DNA of 64,000 nucleotides. It comes from Hevea brasiliensis. Its lineage: Eukaryota; Streptophyta; Magnoliopsida; Malpighiales; Euphorbiaceae. The DNA is taken from positions 59,935,191 to 59,999,190 of the forward strand of contig NC_079493.1 of the NCBI RefSeq assembly GCF_030052815.1, given 5' to 3'. The first letter of the stretch is position 1. The number at the start of each line of letters is the position of its first letter. The notes below the pieces were generated by a model. The model had not been told where the DNA came from. It saw only the letters and a list, made by a program, of their open reading frames with translations, and ran no database searches. Both the position numbers and the translations under genes were made by a program. This document shows, one piece after another, positions 1 to 8,800 of the stretch.

Positions 1-79
1 TGCATTTCTGACACCGAACAACTGGGCCTTTATCATTCCTCTGGCACTGATGGCACATTAAGCAAACCTCCGCAGTAAA
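1..79 (-). CDS. KDM3/JMJ25-like histone demethylase, start of exon 2 (partial)
   Basis: Read on the minus strand, this stretch encodes a segment containing MCHQCQRNDKGPVVRCQKC (ATG codon at 58-56), which runs off the left edge. A Cys-His-Gln-Cys cluster followed by NDKG and VVRCxxC is the hallmark I know from the RING-like zinc finger ahead of the JmjC domain in plant JMJ25/KDM3-type H3K9 demethylases. The acceptor is probably the TGCAG ending at 80, so the exon starts at 79; an alternative GAG acceptor would start it at 67. Both keep frame with exon 1. The JmjC catalytic domain would lie outside the window, so catalytic activity is inferred from the family. Confidence 0.72.
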
Positions 80-158
80 CTGCAATCCAAAAAATCAGAA
101 ACACAAACCACCAAGAATTATATATTACAAAAAAAATGGCACGCAGCAAGTTAGAAAC

Positions 159-1784
159 CTCTTTACTGTGCTTGTTAATTTTAACGTCCTTCATATCTTG
201 CTGCAACACTTTCAGATCGCGCAAAGAACAACCCATGCCACTGTTGATTGTTAGAGACTTCCTTCCACCATCATCCTTCTCTTTTGTATTTTTTTGCGGC
301 CCTCTTCCACTGACTTCCTTTCCATTTCCTTCAGTCAAATCTCCATTGTCATTAACTGCCTCTATTTCTGAACCTTCTTTTCCTGTTACTGTAGTCCTGT
401 TCCTCCCCTTCCTACCACGCTTCTTCCTGACTGAAACCTCTTCATCTTCTTCATCGTAATCAGCATAGCTAACCTTTTTCCCATTAGCTCTCAGTCTCTT
501 CCTGTAAGAATTTCCATTCACTTCCACAGAAACACCATTCTCCTGCGCTTCCTCAGTATCCATCTCCTGATTTCCCAAATCAGTTCCCCTCTTCCTAGGC
601 TTTATACCCTCCTCCTTCAGAGAAACTTCGTCTTCCTGCTTCAGAAAAACTTCACTTTTCTCATCTAATTTACCATCTATTTCATTCTCTACTTCTTTGT
701 CTTCTTGATTATCAATAAACATCGCTTCTTTCTTTCCTTTTAGATTGTTTCGATTTTCCTCATCTTTTCCAGCATTATCTTGCAATTCCTCATCATCTTC
801 TTTTCCTTTCTGAAACACAAACCCATTTTGTCTCTGCTTTAAGCCTGAAACTTTGCCGCCACTTCTGCTTCCTTTCTTTCTACCCTTTCTACAAATATTC
901 TCCGCATCAGCCCCTTCGTCTTCACCTTTCTCTTCTGTCGCCTGACCATTCTGTGAGCTTTCCTCTTCAAGCTTTTCCACTTTTTCACCACTCTGTTCAC
1001 CAGTTCCACGCTCAGCCTCCTGAACCTGCAAAGTTTCATCCTTTTTCTTTGGCTTCCTACCCCGCTTCTTCACCAACTTATTGCCTTCGTTCTTCCCAGA
1101 ATCATAATTTTCTACTGCTTTATCACTACTTTCTTTCCCTTTCTGCAAAGTTTCCTCCTTCTTCTTTGGATTCCTACCACGCTTCTTCACCGACCTACTA
1201 CCTCCGTCCTTCCGAGAATCACAATTTTCTACTGCTTTCTCACTACTTTCTTTCCCTTTCTGCTCAGTTTCCTCCTGTTTCTTTGGCTTCCTACCACGCT
1301 TCTTCACCGACCGACTACCTCCGTCCTTCCGAGAATCACAATTTTCTACTGCTTTCTCACTACTTTCTTTCCCTTTCTGCTCAGTTTCCTCCTGTTTCTT
1401 TGGCTTCCTACCACGCTTCTTCACCAACATACTACCTCCGTCCTTACCAGAATCAAAATTTTCTACTGCTTTCTCACTACGTTCTTTCCCTTTCTGATCA
1501 GTTTCCACTTCCCCAATCTTAGTACGTAATTTATTATCTATAAACCCACCTTCCATTTCGTCCACATAACCACAAATTTCCGTCCCTCTCATTTCAATTC
1601 CTTCCAGTTTCTCGCCGTTTCGGCCTCCAAATTCGGCTTCTTGGTTTTCCAAAACATTCTCCTTTTCCTGTGGCAGAACATCGCCGCCTCCATCTTGCTC
1701 CTTGGACCCACAAGCTTCCGGGTGATTGCCTTCGATTTCAGGCAATTCCGTCGATACATCGAGCGACTTTATACCATGTGTCAT
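159..1784 (-). CDS. KDM3/JMJ25-like histone demethylase, exon 1 with AT-hook repeats
   Basis: This open frame of about 542 codons starts at the ATG at 1784-1782. The same frame stays open up to 2009, but that stretch opens with TTG and has no ATG before 1784, so it is probably 5' UTR. The product is Lys/Glu-rich, hydrophilic and probably disordered. It has four 39-residue repeats (about residues 96-255), each carrying KKRGRKP or KKRGRNP, an AT-hook-like DNA-binding core, and a later KKRGRKGR block. A GAG|GT donor at 159/158 with an acceptor near 80 gives a 79-bp AT-rich intron. Translating through that intron gives a false hydrophobic tail. Exon 2 supplies the zinc finger. The expected role is nuclear chromatin binding and removal of histone H3 methylation. 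The family call rests on exon 2 and the basic N-terminus; this exon has no conserved catalytic residues. Confidence 0.7.
1029..1499 (-). repeat. Four 117-bp in-frame tandem repeats in the demethylase exon
   Basis: Four tandem units of 117 bp (39 codons) are seen, with KKRGR cores spaced exactly 39 residues apart. The two middle units are almost identical, while the outer ones diverge (RKP versus RNP, ENC versus ENF or ENY). Each unit pairs a basic AT-hook-like core with an acidic QKGKE-S-EKAVEN spacer. The near-identity of the middle units suggests recent unequal crossing-over or slippage. Confidence 0.9.
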
Positions 1785-2001
1785 GGCCAAAGGACCGAGA
1801 ACGAGAGATCGATCAGTGCAGATAGCACAGAGAACGTACTTAATTAGCAATAGGGACAGAATTTGGGGAAGAAAAATTAAAAATATGGAACAAGAAAGAC
1901 GAGATGGTTTTATAGGGCAAAGTGAGGTAAGAATGAAGAAGGTTTTGGATTTGGGAAAACAAAAACAGTGGGTGGGAATTTCTCGTGTGGTTTTGAAATC
2001 T

Positions 2002-2010
2002 GGCGCCAAA
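2002..2010 (-). promoter_or_regulatory. E2F-like site upstream of the demethylase gene
   Basis: On the minus strand the sequence reads TTTGGCGCC, which fits the E2F consensus TTTSSCGC. It lies about 220 bp upstream of the chosen ATG, in the promoter or 5' UTR. E2F control of a chromatin gene is plausible but this is a single short match. Confidence 0.3.
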
Positions 2011-2436
2011 TTGTGGTTTTAGGGTTTCTTCTTCTCCCATGCTTAAAATTTGTCATATTTTTGAAGTCAGATTGCTTAGGAACACCTATTAGCCAAACTT
2101 CTTGTCACGGTGCTAATTGTGAATTACAATAAAAGGTCCCATTTTTTGGGTAAAATATGTCCGTAACTTATCTTTAGCGGATCTTTAGCGGTTCAGCCTC
2201 AATATTCGGGACGTTTTGCTGATTAAAATTTATTAAATTTAATTTTAAATTATTTTTTAATTATTATATTTAAAATGCATTAAATATAGCGGTTCAGACG
2301 ACAATATTAAATAAGCTTTTGATACTACGTTCTTATTGAAATAATTTTATATATTATGATTAAGTATAATTATTATTAAAATAATATAAAAAATTTAATT
2401 TATGTTAGTCAGTTAGAAATTAAAATTCTTATGAAT

Positions 2437-2597
2437 TTAGCGACAGGTATTTTGTCGCTAAATATTATTAATTATATAACCTCATTCATGAAATATTAGC
2501 AACTAACTTTGTGTCGCTAAAAGATGATATTATGAATAAACTCATCGATAAAGTGTTAGCAATGGAATTTGTGTCGCTGAGGGAATTAGCGACAAAA
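2437..2597. repeat. Imperfect ~60-bp repeats with TTAGCGACA / TGTCGCTAA palindrome
   Basis: TTAGCGACA at 2437-2445 is inverted at 2453-2461. Related partial copies follow at 2495-2520, 2554-2580 and 2585-2597. Short tandem inverted GCGACA motifs are common in subterminal regions of plant DNA transposons, so this may be a relic of a non-autonomous element. I could not find termini or a target-site duplication. Confidence 0.5.
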
Positions 2598-3250
2598 GGA
2601 TAAGAATTAGCTGTGTCATTGGCCACAAATTATTTTTCTGTGCTAGAAATGCATTTTTGGTATTTTTGTAAATAATAAAAATAATGAAATCTATTTTTAA
2701 AAATTCTAATCTTCCCCCTTTTATATATTATATAGAACATTTAATTTTTGTAATTATAAATAAATATTTTAAATTATAAATATACTTAATTTAATATAAT
2801 TTAAATACAAATAGAGCTAAAAATTTTGAATTTATATAAACTCTTAAATTAATTAGATAATAAAAAAATATAGTTGTAAATAATAAAAATAATTTTATAA
2901 TTATAAATAAATATTTTAAATTGTAAAAACACTTAATTTGATAAAATTTAAATACAAAATGAGATATATAAATTTTAAATTTATATAAATTCTAAAATTA
3001 ATTAGATAATAAAAAATAATATAATTGTAAATAATAAAAATAAGTAAGATATTTTAGAAAATTCCAATGTTCCTCTTCCTTCCTAAATTTATATATTATA
3101 TAAATATGTTATTATTTACACAAAGTCTGATATATAAAAAACATTATGGAGATATTGCCACAAATTCATTTTTTAGATATTAGAGTGCGTTAAGTGATAC
3201 ACTTAAATTTTTAGTTATATTTTTTTAGATATTATTTTTTTTAGTTAGCT
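2598..3250. other. AT-rich intergenic DNA with a ~149-bp imperfect direct repeat
   Basis: There is no coding potential. The block around AATTAGATAATAAAAAA at about 2850 recurs at about 3000, a spacing of 149 bp. The TTTATATATTATATA stretch near 2720 recurs near 3090. It looks like decayed repeat DNA. Confidence 0.45.
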
Positions 3251-3583
3251 CTTGATTTGGGTTTCCATATGTTGATTGTTGAGTCTGATTGTTTAAGAGT
3301 TATCGAGCTGTTACAAGGTGACAGATTGCTTCCATAATAGTTTGGGTATTGTACTGCAAGACTGCAATGAAAGAGCTAAATAGTTGGATGCTTGCACTTG
3401 CTCCTATCTTAGTGTAATGGGAACTCTATTGCTCATGCATTAGCTAAGGTTAGGGACAATAATCAGGATATTTTTTAGTATGTTTGGATCGAAGAAGTGC
3501 CGTTTTCTATAGCTCATTTGCTTTCTCTTGATTTTAATGCAATGATGATTTATAAAAGAAAAAAAAAATAATAATAATAATAG
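3251..3583 (+). pseudogene. 3' end of a LINE retrotransposon: RNase H-like (RVT_3) relic with A-rich tail
   Basis: In the plus direction, one frame reads LDLGFHMLIVESDCLRVIEL from 3251. After frameshifts and stops it continues with HNSLGIVLQDC, then NGNSIAHALAKV, then YVWIEEVPFSIAHLLSLDF, and ends in an A-rich (AAT)n tail at 3553-3583. The ESDC, AHALAK and WIEEVP blocks in this order are typical of the plant RNase H-like domain found at the C-terminus of non-LTR retrotransposon polyproteins. The tail fits a LINE 3' end. At least two in-frame stops and two frameshifts make it dead. A 5' part is not visible, so it was probably 5'-truncated on insertion. Confidence 0.75.
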
Positions 3584-3934
3584 TTGTTATATATACACAT
3601 TAAATATAATTTATTAGTTTTATTATTATCATTAATTAATATATATGTAATTTCTTAATTCCTACTACTTAATATAACGTATTAATAATAGTAAAAGAAA
3701 TTTTTAATGTACTTTATTTTTATTTTTCAATAATATATATATATAATTTAATATATTTTATTTTATTTTTTATTCTGTTGATTATTAATAATAATTAATA
3801 TGTATATATTATATATAATTTCTTAGTTTTATTATCTACTTAATATGTGACTTTTGCGATTTTCAGTTTACTTTATATAACTTACAAATAATAGTGAAGT
3901 AAACTTCTAATGCATTTTATTTTTATTTTCTAAT

Positions 3935-3942
<8 letters not shown>

Positions 3943-3997
<55 letters not shown>
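3943..3997. repeat. (GA)n microsatellite
   Basis: This is an uninterrupted GA dinucleotide run of about 55 bp preceded by a short (AC)n. Confidence 0.97.
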
Positions 3998-3999
<2 letters not shown>

Positions 4000-4000
<1 letters not shown>

Positions 4001-4443
4001 AGGAGGGGTGAACCTGCAACTAATTTTTTTTGTAATGTGCGTCGCACATTTGTACTCCTTGTATATACTTAATTAATTTTTTTAAATAAATTTTCATTAA
4101 TTTTTATAATAATAATAATTTAATTATAAAAATAATATTAAATTAAAATATAATTTATTTATGGGTTATTGAACAGAAAATTCAAACCATTGAGTTGATT
4201 GCTTATTTTATACAAATCTTTAAATTTTAAACAATTAAACCAAAATTTTTGCAATTGAAAAAATTTTATAGAACTACAAATTTAGACTTTTGCCTCAAAT
4301 GTGTAGTTTAAATTTTATTTCTCAAATATTGAGTGATAAAGATATATATAATTTCTCTAATAGTAAATAATAAGCATAGAGTATCTCATAAAATATTACA
4401 AGTCTATACATAGTAATTCAGACGAAATTTCTGGCATTAGAAA
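4000..4443. other. AT-rich spacer with a 17-bp perfect palindrome
   Basis: The region holds no gene. At 4034-4050 the sequence AATGTGCG-T-CGCACATT is a perfect inverted repeat around one base. The last 30 bp before 4444 contain AGACGAAATTTCTGG, resembling the end of the internal region of the gypsy elements in this window. Confidence 0.5.
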
Positions 4444-4698
4444 TGTAACACCCTCACTTTAGATAGTTCATATGTTCTACTATTTTGGTGACAAATATCT
4501 GACCGGACAGTTAAAATGTCTGGAATTATAATTAGATTAGAGTGAGGAGTCATAAATAATTCAAATAAGTGTAAGAAAAATTAAGAAAAAATTTTAGAAA
4601 TGAAATACAATAAAGTTAAATGAGCCGGTACCCCGGTGATGGGTGACCCTAACGGGAAATTGCTGTTTTCACAGCTAGTAGCCCTAAACCCGAGGGAA
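4444..4698 (+). repeat. Truncated 5' part of a family B-like LTR, plus orientation
   Basis: It starts TGTAACACCC and carries the same ordered landmarks as the LTR starts elsewhere in the window: a CCGGACA motif, AGTTAAATGAGC at 4614-4625 and GATGGGTGACC at 4638-4648. After 255 bp it is cut by the TGTGACACC start of element 1's 3' LTR, so element 1 probably inserted into it. The 5 bp before the junction are GGGAA; the partner flank is outside the window. Confidence 0.65.
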
Positions 4699-5955
4699 TG
4701 TGACACCCCTTACCCGTCTACAGTATAGCTGAGTAAGATATGTCACACAGTGTATCGAAACACCATATTTTATTTCAATTATTTTTATCCTTCATTAATT
4801 TATTTCTTCATGGTTATGAAGAGCAATTGTGAAATTTAACTAATTTAAGTCATTTATTGAAATTATAAATTTATTTGAGGTTCCAAAAATTTTATAGAAA
4901 ATTCGGCAGAATACCGGCTAAAAATGGAGAAAATAGTTCTTCGGAACCTGTAAAAAACACTTCCAAAACATTCATCCATATTCTCAAACTTAAATAACCA
5001 TCAACTTGGTCTCAACAATTTTCAACAATCACAACCATCTCAAGTTTTCAACATAAATCCACAATTTCATTTAGATCAAAATCAAATTTAATTTCATGAA
5101 AATATTCTCAAACTATATTAATTAACGAAATTTTACAAAATATGTACATCAATATATGATTACATAAATTTACTATTTACATGAGTTCATAATTTATAAA
5201 TCACAAACTACTACTTATTACAAAATGCAAAAATAAAATTTCAAAAGGGACCTAAAGGTCTTACCACTGATGCACTGCAAAGGAGAGGTGACTCTGACTC
5301 TATGCAGATCTGTGACCTCACCTAGTCTGTGGTCTGTTGGGCTCTCTGTCTGTCTCTCCAGAATCTACACGTGGCAAAAAGCGACTCGCTAAGCAATAAT
5401 GTTTAGTGAGGCCAATAATAAAATAAAAAGAACTAAAAATAAATAAATATGTAGTTTATATATTGATGTCTCATGCAAATAAATTTTTTATAATTATTTG
5501 TAGTCTTATTTATTTGGTACTTGTTATATCCATTATTTTATTAAATTTATCAACTTTCATTTTAGGTTGCCCAAGTAACCTTTACTGGATGACTGGACTG
5601 GATAAACGGGTAAACTGGCACTGGGTACCAAGTACCTCGGGCAGTCACACCATCGGTCACATATGTATCTCCCGGTGTGCAATAGAACAACTAATAAACA
5701 GTAATAATATTAGGCACAAGGCCAAGTATCATCATAATATCAGAATGGCTAAAAGCCATAAAATCACAGAATGGCATAATGTAACACCCCAAAGTTCGGT
5801 GGTGCGTTCTGCTGTTCTGGTGACCAGTGCTGTCCGGACAGCTAGGATGCCTAGAACTACACTTTGACACGAGGGAGGAGACATAAAATAATGAAATACA
5901 AGAAAAGAAAATACAAGAAAAACAAAGGAAAAATAATAGCAAAGAAATGTGATCA

Positions 5956-6004
5956 AGTTAAACGAGCCGGGAAACCTAGCGATGGGTGACCGCACCGGGA
6001 AGTC
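5956..6004 (+). promoter_or_regulatory. 5S rRNA internal-promoter-like module (copy C1)
   Basis: AGTTAAACGAGC (5956-5967), GATGGGTGACC (5981-5991) and CCGGGAAGTC (5995-6004) lie in the order and almost the spacing of box A and box C of plant 5S rRNA genes, 176 bp from the LTR start. The resemblance is seen; pol III use is inference. Confidence 0.5.
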
Positions 6005-7510
6005 ACGGCGTGGACCGTTGACTAGCTCCTCGATCATGGAAACCCTGGAAAACATTTTTTGGACTTAAATAGAACCTTATTGAAGAATAAATATCATTAG
6101 AAAGATCAAAGAAAAATTAAATAATTAGTACAAAGAAAAGTGAGAAATCGAAAAACAGACAAAACCCGATAATACCGAAAAATCGGGAATGCCACCCGAA
6201 CAGGGGCATTATGGTCATTTGACATTCCGAAGTGTCTTTTGACCTAAATGTCCATTAAAAATAAATAATATTACACTTAGAAAATGAAATGAAAAATTAA
6301 TTGGGTGGTACCTAAAGTAAATAACTAAAATCATGGGTTAATGTGGGATTAAGTGAAAGTTTAACTTATAAAATGATTTAAACTTAGTTAGTGGACCACT
6401 AGGGATTTATTTAAACATAAATATGGCTGATGTAAGTCCACTAACCAGCTGAAACTTCATCTTCCCCATTTGGATTAAATGTTGCCGAATTTAAAGAAAG
6501 GAGAAAGCCACCATTAACGTTTTTCTTCAAAGCTCCATGCACTCCCCATTTTCAACTCCAATCACTTAAATAGCTTCATGAAAAATGGTCTACACACCAC
6601 AAGGAAGATATTGATACCAATTTTGAGAAGTTTGGTGAAGGTTTAGCAAGTTACAATTAAAGGTAAGTTTGCATTTTTGAGAAATTCTTTGTTAAAGTTT
6701 ATGTTCATGTTATGGGTGTTAGTTTGGTGAAGGAAAATTTTGAGTTTGAAGGGTTATTGTTGTCTTCATTTTGGACAGCCATGAGTCACGTTTTTGATGA
6801 GGTATTTGTGCATATAATTGATGAGAAATAATGTTAATCATGGTGATTTAGTAACTTAGTGAATTATTTCATGTTTATATGGTGAATTATGCACTTTGAT
6901 GGGAATTGGTATATGGGACGGCAATGTGATGTTGAAGAATGGTTTGTGGCAGCTTGTGGACACTTGAGTAATGGTATATATTGAAGGAAGTGTGGGCAGA
7001 ATATTGACCTAGAATGATTGATGATATGTATGTAAATTAACATTGTAAAGTGTATGTAAAGTTTGTAATGTTTAGGTGTGTTTGTAATGGTACTTAGAAA
7101 TTGTAATTGTGAATGATATTTGGTGTGTTGAGGGTGATTGGAATCTGCCCAAAATAATGCTAATGTAATGTAGAAAATGCTTTTGGTAATGTGCCAAAAC
7201 AGTTTGGTAGGTAAGTAAACAAATGGCAAAGGTAAGTGTGTGTTTGAAGTTGGGGTGTGAAATGCATATTGAGGGCAGTGTATATTTTAGCCTATAACCT
7301 TGAATGTGTAACCTCAATTGGTATGAGACCAATTTGAGGTGAAACTAGGCACAAAATGTGCCAACTTTCATTGAGAAACCATGCCAAAATTCTGCTTGCA
7401 AGGTGACCTAAAAAAATGACCAATTCGGATTAGGTGCAATTAGGACCTGAAAAATGACCAATTGGGCAGCAGTGAGTGTTTAGGCCATAACTCACTCAAA
7501 CCAGGTCCAA

Positions 7511-7838
7511 TTGACCTGAAATTTTGACCAAAAATAGTTAAGACCCATACCTACAAGTCTTATGAAGACACCAAAGCCCAGAAATGACCATAAGCAAGTC
7601 AAACAACTTGCACAAGTTCGGGTCCAAAAACTGGCCGAACCAGAATTGACCAATTTGACCTAAAATTGACCTAAAATGGTACCACTTGACCAGCAATAGT
7701 GTAATGACCATAACTTGGTCTACTTAACTCGGATTGACCTGAAATTTTGCACCGCGTGCAATAAGACATAGATCTACAAGTTTGTAGTTTTGACCGAAAC
7801 CCGAAAACCGAGGGAACTAGATCGTCCGGTTAGGTCAA
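7511..7838 (+). promoter_or_regulatory. Cluster of nine TTGACC (W-box core) motifs
   Basis: TTGACC occurs at 7511, 7524, 7646, 7655, 7666, 7686, 7734 and 7790, plus one reverse copy at 7833. Chance would give well under one in 328 bp. TTGACC/T is the core bound by WRKY factors. Some of the motifs sit in degenerate internal repeats of the LTR, so the density may be repeat-driven. Confidence 0.4.
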
Positions 7839-8730
7839 ACCAGTGTTCCGGAATCCAGCAATTTGCATTAAAATGCACTAAACAAGGAAATGACTTTGGT
7901 AAAACGTACCAAACCTAAAACCCTATCGAATGTGACATATTAACGACACTAAAACCTAATTTACCTAAAACGCAATGAGGGTCGGTATATTAGGTGATTA
8001 AGTGAATAATTGAGTTCAGTGCATTATTTACCAAACACCATCGATAGAGACAGTTTAATTTAGCACTGAAACACTTCAAATTGTGTTTCTCAGTTAACAA
8101 GGACTCAGCAAAAGGGAAGGAAACACTGAGTCCAGATCAGGGAGACAGTCATCAGAGGTTTGTGCACAACTAGTTTTTAACTGATTTTGTTTTGAATATT
8201 TCATATGATTAAATGACATATTTTTCTTATGTATTATGTTTAACAAGCATTGGATTTAATTCAATGATTATTGAAAATAGTTATAGTATGTATGAATTCA
8301 GCTTTGTGAAATGGTATTTCCACAAGTATTAAGCATTGTTATGGATTGAACAAATTATGTTTTGGAAAATTGTGATAGAACATGTTTTGAATTGTGAAGG
8401 TAATTTTCATGGAAAAATGCAAATTTATGATTTGAATTGTGATGAGCATAAAAATTATTGGATATTAGAATTGACTTTGAATCGAATTATATTGTGATTT
8501 ATGCTCACTAAATGGATTGTGATATTGTTTTATATCTCACTATAGATGCTTGATTAGGTTATTACCCGTCTCTCTCATTTGTTGAGAAGACAATGGAGTT
8601 AGTTGTGTTTTGATTACCATGGTACGCGTAATGTGCTTAGATTTTCCTCCGATTTGAGGTTAGATCTAAGTTTATTTTATCGTTATGGCCCTTGCGGAAG
8701 ATTCATTATTGTGATGGTATCAGGCACGAT

Positions 8731-8800
8731 GATTCGACCTCCCCGACCATAGGGAGTTAGAATCAGATTCGACCTCCCCGACCATAGGGAGTTAGAATCA
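8731..8800. repeat. Exact 35-bp tandem duplication in solo LTR C1
   Basis: 8731-8765 and 8766-8800 are identical 35-bp units containing TCGACCTCCCCGACC. A 21-bp imperfect triplicate (TGATTTTTGAGATACA) follows at about 8852-8911. Confidence 0.92.

Noticed and set aside
33..158. Hydrophobic, membrane-like C-terminus (YNSWWFVFLIFWIAVY) of the minus-strand frame
   Set aside because: It lies after a GT donor at 158/157 and before an acceptor near 80; exon 2 in another frame gives the conserved CHQC finger. The hydrophobic stretch is translated intron.
953..1522. 189-codon plus-strand frame with repeats
   Set aside because: It is the antisense shadow of the 117-bp repeats in exon 1.
1785..2009. 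N-terminal extension of the demethylase frame up to 2009
   Set aside because: The frame begins with TTG, has no ATG in this part and its translation resembles no domain; treated as 5' UTR.
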